Positions 22,490 through 34,131 of a stretch of 64,000 nt of DNA are shown here, piece after piece. Position 1 is the stretch's first letter. The number at the start of each line of letters is the position of its first letter. The notes under the pieces are model-generated. The model was not told the origin of the DNA and searched no databases. It was given only the letters and a program-made list of their open reading frames with translations. Source of the DNA: Corbicula japonica. Taxonomy: Eukaryota; Mollusca; Bivalvia; Venerida; Cyrenidae. Made by a program: the position numbers and the translations under genes. The stretch spans positions 124,001 through 188,000 of the forward strand of contig JAZAYU010000258.1 in NCBI GenBank assembly GCA_038501625.1, read 5' to 3'.

Positions 22490-23089
22490 CATGTGAATGA
22501 CTTCTGGGACCAAAAAATTATTTTCTATTTAGAATCAGATGTTCCATTTGACCTGGGAGATGACTCTTTGACTCTTACAATTTCCCAAATGCCTATTTTG
22601 ACCACTACAATATTAACTGAAGTATCATTTTTTCCCCGGAATTAGGTTTGTGTTGGCCATTGATTGACAGAATCCAAATCCGGGTCCCTATAAAAATGAA
22701 AAAAAAAACAAAAAAAACCCTAGAGATTCAGCAGCTAGATGAATCCCTGAGGATAAATTTTAAAATCATATTTCCAAGCACACTTCTGTGGTTTACCATA
22801 AACTATAGTTTAATGTATAACCATTAAATGTTGTACATGCTCTGTTCAGTGCAATTTTACATAATTATGGTAACACAATGGTGGTGAAAAAATCCTTGGC
22901 ATGGCATGGCAGTCATGAAGTTATGAGTTGGATCCCTAGAATTCAGAAATACTTCTTAAATGTCTCTAATGACAATAGTTCTCACCCACTCCCAAATGGA
23001 TGAATATCAGCAAGCATATCATTGCTAAATGTTAAAACTTGGTTTGTTAAAGTGCCAGGGGATTTTGTAAAAACATGTACACCCTATTG
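22490..23089. other. Intergenic, no feature seen
   Basis: Only AT-rich sequence and short poly(A) runs; no supported gene. Confidence 0.35.
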
Positions 23090-23250
23090 TGTCTCAGCGG
23101 TGGATCCTGAAGAGGTTCAGCAGGTTGCTCTGACCCTATTGTGGGTAGCAATATTTAATTTTAATGCGGATTTTGGTCCGAAAGTTGGAAATTATCATGT
23201 AACCAGCCTAAACTACTGCAAACAATCCCCAATTCTAGAAATCTTATATC
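23090..23250 (+). repeat. Interspersed repeat, copy 2
   Basis: Diverged copy of 21715-21900: GTGGATCCTGAAGAGGTTCA, GGGTAGCAATATTTAA and GAAATTATCATGTAACC in the same order. Confidence 0.5.
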
Positions 23251-24673
23251 AGCCCCATTATCGAAAACATCATTGAATATAAACTTGTAACTTGCATTGC
23301 TCATGGTCAACACTATAGCTAAAGCTGACGATTAAATATTTACATATATGAACAACCAAGATAACAGTTTAAAACTTTTTTATCAGATATTTTTTGTTTT
23401 ATTTTAACAACAAGTACAATTGCAATATTCTTGCAATCTTTCTTGATTTTTCTAGATTTGAACATGTTTCTGATGAATTCATGATTTATGAAAATTCATG
23501 TTTATCCACCTTTAACATTTTTTGTGTAAATTGTTATTATTAAAAAGATTGACATTTTATAGTTTTAAATCAACATATCTCTGATTTAAATGTTCTTCTT
23601 ACAGTTAAGCAGAGTAAAATAAGCAGATTAAAAATAAGAAAGCAAAATAAGAAAACAAACAATAAAATCCCGGAAGTGAATTTTCTTTCGATGTCCGCAG
23701 GTGTAAATGACCGTTATGAAAACTGTTGAGTGGCATCAGACACCTATTTTTATCTTATTTAGTAGTAATATTTTGATACCTTTACTTTAATTTGTTTAAC
23801 CAAAAGACCTTTTAGTGTAAATGAATGTTAAATAAGTCTAAACGATGTAACTTCCAGTTATTATACCGAACGGACGGAAATGACGGAAAAATATGTGACA
23901 ATTTTTAAGCTTTAAACATATGTTTAAAAGGAATGATATTGCATCAGCACTGATTTACTATGAAGAATGATTTGTTTTATAGTTTTCCGCATTTTGTTTT
24001 ATGAATTTATTTCTCAAACAATGCGTGGTAGGTTTTTTTACGAAGCCCATTTTTGAACGCAAAATCGCGGATATTCCGAATTTGACAACCAGATATTTCA
24101 TAGGAACAATTATTTCGAATGCAATAGAATTTTGTAAACATTTAATCAATATTTAATGTTGTCATAGACGAATTTTCGTGCAAATTTACTTTCTTGTAAT
24201 AAAACAATTAAGTTTTAAATGAGACCATCAAAACCTTAGAAAACGTGTTATTATTACGGCCGTGTTAAAATTACGCTATACCGGCACTTCGCCGAATTAG
24301 CAGTTCGCAACTAATCTATTGCGACAACCATCACATTTTTTTCAGCAATGTTGATTATACAACAATAGGATGTTTATTTAACAACTATGGAGTTAATTGC
24401 TTGACAAAGGTAAGCAGAAATTTCAAAGGAAGAAACGTCTGGCATGTGTTGACGTATTCTGGGCTTACAATAGCGTTCTTCAGACGGGCTATTTTTAGCA
24501 CATCAGGCACATCCTTATCAGTGACATCAATCTAAGTTGCCTGTATGTCAGACATTGGTCAGTGTTTACATTCTTTGTCTGTCTATTGAAAGTGGCTGCA
24601 GATGCTGGGCAGTGGCAAAATTATTCTTTGAAATTCATAGAAATTGAATTTAATATTAAGCAGAAAACTGCAG
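23251..24673. other. Intergenic, no feature seen
   Basis: AT-rich stretch ahead of the THAP remnant. A slightly GC-richer patch near 23670-23720 and 24240-24310 has no open frame of interest. Confidence 0.35.
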
Positions 24674-24978
24674 GAAATAAACATTGTTGTTGGGGTGAAT
24701 GTAGAAGTTACTCCCGTTATTGTGAAAAAAGTCAAGATGAAATGAAAGGAGTTTTTTCATCCCATTTCCCAAGCCAATAACCAAGCCTGAAAAAATGTCA
24801 AAGGTGGATCAAGTTATGTGCAACCAACACATTGAAGGAACCCTCGGATGTGAAAAGAAGCACATACATTTGCAGTCTACACTTTGTGGGAGGGCAGGGT
24901 CCGACTAATGGGCACCCTGATCCATTTTCGGCTAGAAAAACTAACTGCAGAACCGTTTTGCCTTGCCTTGTTTCTTAA
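24674..24978 (+). pseudogene. THAP zinc-finger domain, frameshifted
   Basis: The segment follows an actgcag acceptor. Frame 1 reads GNKHCCWGECRSYSRY, then MKGVF; the next frame reads FFIPFPKPITKPEK; frame 1 resumes CQRWIKLCATNTLKEPS, STYICSLHFVGGQGPTNG and HPDPFSA. The CxxxxC, the tryptophan in RWI, C-x2-H in CSLH and the FP motif are hallmark THAP (C2CH) residues. The shifts sit in a T run (24752-24757, one T short) and an A run (24790-24795, one A long) and compensate each other, so they could be assembly errors. THAP domains bind DNA in P-element-type transposases and in host regulators. A stop follows at 24976-24978. Confidence 0.75.
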
Positions 24979-25794
24979 AATATTTTTTCAATGCAGCGTG
25001 TTTCTTAAAGTACCGGTATTTAAGAGTTTTTGTTGTTGAAATGTCATATGATGATTAGGTTATGATATTAACCCCTAACCTCTAAATTTATGTCAGTCGA
25101 TTCCATGTTTATTAAAAAGGTGTTGCAAAAAAAAAATCTTTTGCTTGTTAATTAAACAGTAAATGTGTAGACCTCGATCTGACTGTGTTCATGTACCTAT
25201 TTGGAACTTACTTCTAACACTGGTCCTAAATTTGACATAAATTGCAAAAAGTAGTATGCTTTCATTTCAAGGTTGCAAGAAAATCTTTTAAAAGACCAGC
25301 CCCATCAGAGAGAATGTCCGCAATTAAACATCGTAAAAAGGCATGTTGTAGCCCTCTACACTCTAACCAACGTTTTAATAAACAGAATGATCTTTAATTA
25401 TTCCAAATTGAAATAATATTATTGCTTCAGGAATAGCATCTTCAGTTAATTTAATTTGCAATAAGAAAGAGCAGTTTGCCATTGTTTTGTATAGAAACAC
25501 AGCATATTCAGTAAATGTTTGTCTGAGGTTAACCTTTTGGCCCTTTTAATCACTCTGCTAGAGATAAGTGACGTCAGAGCTGAAAGGCGCTATTACGGAC
25601 GTGTAAATTAATGTACATGTTTCTAAATTTTCGGACGATCTTTTTTTTTCGTTCAGCCAGAAAATATTTAATTTTTTCCACCCCCGAAGACTAAGATAAC
25701 ATACGGTATATAAATTTAGTCTTTATTTTAAAATAGTAATCACTTATACAACAACAAATTCTTATATATTGCCAATATATAGATACGTTCACAG
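24979..25794. other. Intergenic, no feature seen
   Basis: I found no continuation of the THAP reading frame as a transposase and no other gene. Confidence 0.35.
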
Positions 25795-26005
25795 TGAGAA
25801 TGGAAAATAAAAATTAAAAAATAAAACCCGCCCACCCGCCCCATTTTTTCCCAAAATTAGGATGAGAATCAAGGAATTAATTTTCTATGGCCTTATTTCT
25901 GACCAAAAAGTGAACAATGCAGATCCTGATCGGATGTGCCAGCTAATCTGGATCTACACTGGTCTCACATGGGTAAAAGGCATGTCTATAGAGTAACAGG
26001 GTAAA
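25795..26005 (-). mobile_element. Composite repeat: piggyBac-type MITE half plus GAATTAATT repeat
   Basis: Reverse-complement counterpart of 9112-9320. The GGATGAGAATCAAGGAATTA block joins AAGTGAACAATGCAGATCCT, GATCTGGATCTACACTGG and ACAGGGTAA. Two independent copies with the same junction argue for one compound element. Confidence 0.5.
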
Positions 26006-26072
26006 TTTCTCTTTTATTTAAAATCTCATTTTACTGTGTATTAAAATTAAAAGGGTAATAATCATTAGTTTC

Positions 26073-26330
26073 TTTGAGAAAATTATTGTCTATAAAATTT
26101 ATAAAACCTGTAATTCCATACATGTAGGACAATCTGCTATGTATTTGACCAAAATATAAAAAAAAAATAAATTGTGTCTGGAGATATCATGTCACAGGCC
26201 ACAAGTCAATTCAAGTTAACCGTAGTACTTGTAAGTCTAGTGTATATGACAATCACTGTAAAGAGTTAGTTTTGTTTTTAGACTTACATAAGCTTTTTAA
26301 AAATAGTACCAGTATCATTGTTTAATTGAT
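26073..26330 (+). pseudogene. Possible decayed GIY-YIG endonuclease piece of a Penelope-like element
   Basis: FEKIIVYKIYKTCNSIHVGQ then SAMYLTKI before a stop, and in a shifted frame VWRYHVTGHKS, fit the order VxYKI..C....YVGQS..x..R..GH seen in GIY-YIG domains. Stops and a shift separate the parts. No RT lies directly upstream. Chance similarity remains possible. Confidence 0.3.
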
Positions 26331-27050
26331 ACCTAAAATTGTGTTTGTCATCCTGAAACCCAAGAACAAATAAAAACATCATCTGTGATTGTCATTTTTG
26401 TTTTAAAAATTGGACTGTCATCAAAAAATAAATTAATGTATGTTATAGTGACTGTCATAATCTGTTCCCTACACCTACCCAAGGTGTTGATTTAATCAGT
26501 TTTGTCAGGGTGTCACATTGTTATATAAGATCACAATTTACAACACTTACAGTAAAAGTCAGAGGTGCTAATGCAATCAAGCTGTCATATTTAATAAATA
26601 AATAAATTTATTTCTAAACCAATTTCCATGTTGGACAATGAAAAATACACAGCTTATGTTGCAACCATCAATATTTGATTATGTGCTAGTGTAGACCAAG
26701 TGACTTTTGTAGACCAAGGTCATTGATCAAAAGAGCATATTGACACATAAATGATGTCTTTTCTTTTGTTGTAACATTTTGTCAATTGTTTTTCCACCTG
26801 TTTAGTCATGATAGTCTTGGACAAAAATCCGGAAAAAGTACATGTTGCTTTGTTAAAAAGCTTGTACAATATGTTCAGTAAATGAAGCAACTTGTTGAAA
26901 AATATTTTATAAAACATCATAAACTGACATAGAACATATAACACAATGATAATAAAATAAAAATGTGGCTTATTTTGTGGCCTATTTGAGCTTTTTCAAA
27001 ATAATTAAAGTGTGGACTATTTGACTTGTTTGTGGCCTATTGACTGTAAT
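26331..27050. other. Intergenic, no feature seen
   Basis: AT-rich sequence only. Confidence 0.35.
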
Positions 27051-27480
27051 CCATATACAACACAATCCCGTGAATTGTCGGAATATTATATTTTCCGAAA
27101 ACTTTTTTTTCATTTTAAAAGCAAGGCAGCTTTATTATACATCATTCGAAAGCGTGTAACTTCAACTCTTAATTTGGAAATTTTCATGGTGGAACTTTAG
27201 AAATTAACAGAAATATTGCAAAAAAACATGGTTAAAAAACATGCGATTCCGATCGGAACGAAAATTCGTCCGATAGGAAAACATGTTTTTCCCGTCGGAA
27301 TTTCACGGTTCCGATCGGAATCAGTCCTGTCGGCAAATTCCGATAGGAAACATTCCGACATACATTTTCCAATCGGAATTTTTCTATATACACTAATTCC
27401 GATCGGAATCATTCCGAATGGAATTTGTTGATTATTTTCCGATAGGACTCATTCCATTCGGAAATTACACTTAATAAGTT
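27051..27480 (+). mobile_element. TTCCGATCGGAA-word element, copy A
   Basis: The end block (27069-27117: GTGAATTGTCGGAATATTAT then TTTTCCGAAAAC and a T run) is repeated inverted at 50400-50440. From 27246 to 27465 the palindromic 12-mer TTCCGATCGGAA and near-versions (TTCCGATAGGAA, TTCCGAATGGAA) recur about ten times. No ORF is credible. Confidence 0.6.
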
Positions 27481-27635
27481 ATGAAACAATGAAGACTTCT
27501 TTCGATCATTCAGTCTTACCTGACATTCATCATTATACATTCATTTTATTATAATATTCAATAAGGGCGTATGAAATCGTCATCGCACTGTTCAATTTAA
27601 AAGTCCAAATAATATGATATGATACTGAAAAAAAC

Positions 27636-27636
<1 letters not shown>

Positions 27637-27692
<56 letters not shown>

Positions 27693-27718
27693 TTAATAAT
27701 AATAATAATAATAATAAT
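27637..27718. repeat. (AAT)n microsatellite
   Basis: About 82 bases of AAT with one interruption. Confidence 0.95.
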
Positions 27719-27942
27719 GTTTTTACTAAGTATTAGTTTGACATCTATTTACCGGACCCAAAAATTCCAAGTGATGCAATTAAATGGCACTAGATTTAAG
27801 CACTTTATTTACAAATACAAATGGCGCATCTGTATAGGTAACATGCAGAGTGCGCAAAACTATTGCCATGTGCTTTCTCAACCGTTCAAACCCATTTATG
27901 TGACAAGAAGTTTAACTTAACTAGACCGTATTACTACAATTA

Positions 27943-28200
27943 TCACGAGAATTTGCAGTTGTTGCATGAACATCTATTTTTTGTATCTCTTAAGCGATGT
28001 TTGCCACCCGCGTTTAGACCACGATCCATTTCTATATAGCAGTTCATACAATGAAAATAAATCTGAGCGGGCGACTCAAGTTGGGGAGTCCCTTGGCAGC
28101 GTGCGCAACCTGTTCGCAACCGGATGATACATGGTTTAGTTTCAGATATACGCCTTTCCAATAAACAGTTTCGCAGTCCTGTACGAGTTACTTCCCGCGA
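27943..28200 (-). CDS. Cys-rich exon-like segment, possible terminal exon
   Basis: On the minus strand an acceptor (gattttcag, ending at 28201) opens an 85-residue frame to TGA: SREVTRTGLRNCLLERRISE, KPCIIRLRTGCARCQGTP, IYFHCMNCYIEMDRG and RCSCNNCKFS. There are nine cysteines, several as CxxC, with GC content above the neighbourhood. This resembles the end of a secreted or zinc-binding protein. I do not recognise the family, and no upstream exon on the minus strand is evident. Confidence 0.35.
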   Translation of the reverse strand, partial: SREVTRTGLRNCLLERRISETKPCIIRLRTGCARCQGTPQLESPAQIYFHCMNCYIEMDRGLNAGGKHRLRDTKNRCSCNNCKFS

Positions 28201-28206
28201 CTGAAA

Positions 28207-30060
28207 ATCAATCCAAAACGAGGCTCTGCAGGATAGCTGAACGATCGGGCTAATGGCTTAAGCACATAATAGCTAACCTTATCCGCTATATTGCAGGTCT
28301 GCGTTCGTCGCCGGCGGTGAAAAAATAAGTTGCTGGTCTGTTATTCTAGCCAGACCTTTTATGTTTACTATTTGTTAGATATTTAGATTTTTAATGATAT
28401 AAGAACATGTACCATTCTTGTTGATAGTAGGCAGTATGAAACGCAATTTGGACAAACATAAGCATTAATTTTACCAATTATGTACAACAATTTCTTCTTT
28501 ATATCTTTTATATATTTTAATATATTGTACTGGTGTAAGTGTTGCAAATTGCTAAGGCTAGTAATGCGCTATTATCCGGAAATCGTGATATGTCAACATC
28601 TGGTTACATGATCTGTAGACAAAAAAAAATTGAAAAAATACAATCTGAATTTGTTGATACTTACACATTTGAACAATAGAATTGTCCTAAAAAATTAAGG
28701 CGTTTATGGTCAACGTGTAAATAATTTGAATATTTAAAATGTTACGTATACTTCACAACCAAATATGATTGATTCTGTCTTGAAATAAAACAGGATCGGT
28801 AATCTAGTTGTTTGTTGTAGAAGTATCATTCGTAGAATAAAATCCAAGGATTTAGATGCCGGCTTCCAAAAAGATGAGAATATTTATATCACAATATGGT
28901 TGCATATCCAATTTAGATTTCTTAGGTTTGACAGATTGTAATTTTGGCATAAAAGCCCAAACTCTTAATTAAACATATATAACATGTTTTGACAAGATTT
29001 GTTTCTTATTGACGGCTTTTGTTTCTATACGTGTCATAATGTTGATTAAGAATCCATTTAAGTGCTAAATCAAATATATTTGATGGCACATCCAGTAGTT
29101 AAAGGACTCCGAAATACTTAAGAATTGGGAGGTGTAGATACCTTGCAAATAGAAATTACACGATCTCTATTGGTCAATGATATCTGCCCCTTTAAGTAAT
29201 TGACAGATGACCCCGTGTGCGAGACAGTTTGACATGTTTATGGCATGCCGCCTTCAAAATCAATCGCCGCCGACATAATCACAACATGATGTCAGTAGTT
29301 GAATAGACACGCTAATCCGGAAACGAGACTCAATTAAGCCGTGAAGAGAACACTGCGACTGTCTGTTAGTTGAAGTCGTTTAGTGTCTAATGCGAGGAAT
29401 AATGAATTGACACTTTTAGTCAGAAACCTGATTGTTTTATAAATTATTTTCAAAAATATCATGACGCTGATGTATTATAATTAAAAGAGAGAATATATTT
29501 TAAAAAAAAAGAATTTTATGATAAAAAAGAAAGTTGTAGGTACATATTCCCTATTACGTTATTACAGCGAGCAATCATTTATCCTGTAAAGCAGTCACGT
29601 GACTGGACAGGGGAGGTAACCAAATAAATTCATCGAATTATTGGAAAGGCGTATAAAGGTGTGCGCATGAAGTTGTTTGATATTCTTGGCTAGTAAGATC
29701 ATTTATGGGTCAATAGAGACCTGTTATGCTAACGACAACTAATTTGCATTAAAAGTAGTGCTACATGTCTGAATATGCTAGCAGTTTAATCCTTTTCATT
29801 GCTTATTTTGACATCATATATTTAAGATCGAGCAAAGACAGTCCTATATTTGCCCTGTCAACATTAACAGTAATTTCGTCAGTAATTTCTGCTATAAAAA
29901 TTGTGTTCAACTTAATGTAAAAGCCTTATTTTCGGGGGCAGAAAATTTCCGTGGTTTTTGGTAAAGTTACACTTATGTGGATCGACCTGCACACGAAATT
30001 TAGAATCCATAGAAAATAAATGAATTCACTGAACTATTAATTATTGAACTTATGGCTGTG
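28207..30060. other. Intergenic, no gene seen
   Basis: Mostly AT-rich. If the Cys-rich exon is real, its upstream exons should lie here or beyond, but no phase-compatible candidate was found by eye. Confidence 0.35.
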
Positions 30061-30064
30061 GTGT

Positions 30065-30265
30065 GCAGTTAAATCATTCTATTTCGCGCGGGTTTCATTT
30101 TCGCGTATTTTGCGCTGCGACAAGAGCGCGAAATTCAACCCCAGCAAAATCAAACCATTTACCAGTGTTTCTTTATAGGAAACACAGTTGCGTGAATTCG
30201 TGCCCCCGCGACTTTGTTTTTACGGGGTTTGCGCGAAAATTCGTCCCCGCGAAATATAATGATAC
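30065..30265. repeat. CGCGAAA-word repeat, small copy
   Basis: TTCGCGCGGGTTTCATTTTCGCG near 30080 and GCGCGAAAATTCGTCCCCGCG near 30230 are mirrored around a short centre. It resembles the CGCGAAA foldback at 32.6-33.8 kb. Confidence 0.5.
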
Positions 30266-32249
30266 TGCAGTTATTTGTTTTAACCAGCAATTGTAGTACC
30301 CCTATCAAAGCTTGAATGATCACTACAGTGAAGGTCCCATAAAGATCACACAGAAATTGAGAACACAAATGTAGACCACCTAATATCTTTTACCAATTTT
30401 ACCCAGTACTAATTCCAATCTTAATAGCGGTGTTTCGCTGTACATAGTTCTGGGAAATGTTGATTTTCAGATTTTCCAAACTCTAACCTCTACTTTTAAA
30501 TAAAATAATGCTGAGCCCACCAACACTTTTTATCACTGATTTCATAGTAGAAACGTCTTAACTGTAGAAACTGGTCATGGTAGAGTTATGCGACATGCAT
30601 GTGTTTAAAATAATGATCAATTGTTGGCATGAAAGTGGCCAATTTAAAACAAAAACTAGGTTTAATTATTATTGTAAGAATGCGAGACAACATTTTGATT
30701 GACAGAAATGTTATAATTATATTATGTGTTTTTCATTGTAAATAACATATATGAGAAAAGTTAACTACTTCTAACTTCAGTACTCATGGCTTTTTCGAGT
30801 GAATTTTTAATTGGTTCAATTTCCGTTTTGATAGTAAAGATTGTAGCGATTTTCGCTCGCTTTATGTAATACGGTGGCGCCGTTTTACATAAATAATATT
30901 AAACATAGGCCTAAAAATGTAAAAGTAAAATGTATAAAAAAAATCTTTCTGAAAACGTTTCTGTAAAATATCAAACGTTGTTTGAAATAAAACTTCGCCG
31001 CATTTTTTCTGAGGTTGCTTTTCTTAACGTGATTTAGATTTAGTTTTCTGTGTATTATAGTTGGATGAAATCTTTATACAACGAATAAAAATACATTTCG
31101 ATATCTGAAAAACAAACAGATCCCATACATTTGAATAAAAGCGAGTGAAGAAATAAAACCTCACGGAGCAGTTGTGCTTGCTTATATAAACTAAACTTAT
31201 AACATTCATTAAAAAAGACATTGAGATGTACATATCGAATGCATAAATTTGAATTAATTGGTCCTGAAGTAACATAACCTTGGGAAGATACGGCAGAAAA
31301 CAATTCTATATTGGCCATGCATTGATATCATCCTATTTCACATTTTCGCTCAGTATATAAATCTTCCTTTTAATCTTGAGATTTTCAGTAACATGTTTTT
31401 ATTTAGCGCATATTATCGTTGAACTGACCTGGGAACGTTATCTTTCACGCATGCGCACTAAATGTTGCAGGCGGAGTTTCACTTATCGCTTGATAAGCGA
31501 TCGCTGGGAAGGTGGTCTTTACATTTCTTTGAATTAAAATGTCCTTATTAAGAAAAATAACGCTTTAAAATGACGCGTTTTTTTAAAATTATTTTAATGA
31601 TGTAGATAAGTTTATTTTATTCTGCAGATTAGATACCCCGTTAAAATTAAAAATGTTTTCATTGAGAATATAACCCAACAATAAACCATTATTCGGGGCT
31701 AAAATATTACTTATGCTAATAAAACTTAAAAAAATGGCGGTCTCAAACAATACAGAGATCATTTGCACAAATGTAGCTACATGTAATAAGTGTCAACTTA
31801 TAAACGTGTTTCGTAACACTAACTTTCTAAATAAGTTACATTTTAAAACGGCTTTTAATGGACATATATTTGTGATTAACATGCGAGCTGTTCTAAATTA
31901 CCATGGCGCAATGAAGAAAATTTTTTATTTTTATTTAGACTGCTCATAAGTCATTTGAACGCCAATTTAAAGGTAAAAAAATTATTTTGTTCAATGGAAA
32001 TCCAGTATTTTTCAATTTTGGGGGAAATTTATTTCTTTATTTCTCTACTAACGCGTCATTGAATGATTTCCCAGTATTACTAAGTAAATATGCTACCATG
32101 CTGAAATAAGGTAGCTAGCTGAAATGTTGAATACATGTTCTTATATTAAAGTAAAAGAAAACAACTTACAGCTAAATTCAAATATCTATTTTGTTTCATA
32201 ATTCTACAGTTTATTGTCAAAATCATATTGATATTTAATTTCATAAATG
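30266..32249. other. Intergenic, no gene seen
   Basis: AT-rich sequence with only short open frames; no supported feature. Confidence 0.35.
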
Positions 32250-34131
32250 CCTATGTATAATTACGGAGGAGTATACTGACCCCCCTTAAATCTTTTATAA
32301 GGGCAATTTTGTAAGGAATATACATAATATCACAATATATTTGTATATTTTTATTAAACTTATACATATATTTTATATTTATCTTCTTTTTTTTAGCTGT
32401 TATAAAAGTTATCTGACCAGAAGTCCTGTGTTTATTTTAACTGAAATACAATTTCCTTCTTAAAAATCGAAATAATATTCTGCTTAATATATATGTCATT
32501 GTAACAAACAGCTTTCTATATCATAAATATAATATAACTAAAATTGGAACACGACTTATATGATTACTATAATATATAATTTGAGAGAAATAGAAAATTA
32601 CATATTCCTCCCCATGTTGTTTCGCCATTTCGACCTCTTGAGCGACACCACGAAGACGCGAAAACGCGATTCGAAATCGCGAAATAACGATGCGAGATCG
32701 CGAAACGATGATGCAAAAAATATCGCGCAAAAAAACAACAACGAAGCGAAGTCGCAAAAATACGAAGTGAGGACGCAAAAATTAATATCGCTCTTTAGCG
32801 TCGTTCTTTCACGACCTCGCTTCGTTGTTTCGCGTTCTCGAATCTTGTTTTCAAGTTTTCTTGGTCTCAGCCTCGGGATAGCGAGACCACGTAAACGCGA
32901 AAACACGATGCGAAATCGCGAAAGTACGATACGAGGTGTTATGTTATTTCGCGCCCTCGAATCGTGCATTCGCAATCTCGTATCGTTGTTTTGCGATCTC
33001 TCATCGTGTTTTCGCAGTTTTGTGATCTCGCCTTTTAATCAGCTAACACAGACATGACAAATAGAATAAAGTTAGGGATCTACACTAGATATAAACAAAA
33101 GCTGTTTGGTCAAAATAGCTAAGAAATGTAAAAATCTTTCTTAAAACAAAACCAATTGAAAATTTCTGTATCACCATTATCCAAACCATCAGATATAAAA
33201 AATACATTGTTCTTTTGAAAGAATGCAAATTAACAGGTTAGACACAAGTCAATTAGTCAACAGGCAAGGGTAAAAACCATCAATTTGAAATTTAAGGCAG
33301 AAGCAAACTGTCATGTTGGCATGACCGGTGTGTCTAAATGAACTCGATCAGACGACCATGCCTTATAGTGCCTTAAGAGTAATAAATCAAAGAGAATCCC
33401 AAGAGTTCCTATAGATCAAACATGGAAAAGCAATAAGTTTTCGGTTCGCTGATCTTACGGAGAGCGAGACCACGAATGTACGATGCAAGATCGCGAAACA
33501 ACGGAGAGATATCGCGAAAGTACGATGCAAGGGCGCGATTTTGATATCGCGCCCTCGCGTCTTATTCAGGCGATCTCTCGTCATGCTTTCACGTTTTCAT
33601 GGTCTCGCTGTCCTCAGAAAACACAATGACGAGAACACAAAAACAACTATGCGAGGTCACGAAAGTAGCATGCGAGTACCTAACAGCATCGTACTTTCGT
33701 TACCTCTTATCGTGTTTTTTGCGATCTCGCATCGTGGTTTCGCGGTCTCGAATCGTGTTGTCGCGTTTTTATGGTCCCGCCCAAGAGGTCGAAAGGACGA
33801 AACAATTATGGCACCAACGGAACACCCTAACTTTCTATGGCAGATGATAGCGTACAATTATATATTATTAATATACATGTTTAACAATTTTGATATGCTG
33901 TAAATTAGACAGAATAATTTTATTGATTTTGCCAGTTATTTAATACAACATATCTTGACATAAAACAAAAAACCATCATTGTTCAAAATATTTTAAATTA
34001 TAATAAATTCACAGATACGTTTTGCGTCTTGATTTTAATCATCTTTGTAGAATATAACTCCATAACTTTCTCATATCTATACAAAAGATATAAGGGGGGT
34101 CAGTATACTCTTCCGTATATAATATACATGG
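32250..34131. mobile_element. Outer TIR element containing a CGCGAAA foldback
   Basis: Left tip CCTATGTATAATTACGGAGG plus AGTATACTGACCCCCCTTA (32250-32290) is mirrored at 34091-34131, giving ~50 bp TIRs around 1.9 kb. The CGCGAAA foldback at 32615-33812 is nested inside. No transposase was seen. The exact tips and target duplication are not settled. Confidence 0.55.
32615..33812. mobile_element. CGCGAAA-word foldback element
   Basis: The outer arms TTTCGACCTCTTGAGCG and, inverted, TTTCGACCTCTTGGGCG match, followed in each by ACGCGA..AACNCGATTCGA words. Both arms (32630-33045 and 33455-33800) are almost wholly made of GCGAAATCGCGAAA, TACGATGCGAG and TCTCGCATCGT words, and are self-complementary at short range too. 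The 33.06-33.44 kb centre is AT-rich. Open frames across the arms (for example 32560-33057) are word-repeat artefacts. Confidence 0.75.

Noticed and set aside
32560..33057. 165-codon frame and antisense partners rich in Arg and Ser
   Set aside because: The frames are open on several strands because the CGCGAAA words contain few stop codons; no domain is visible.
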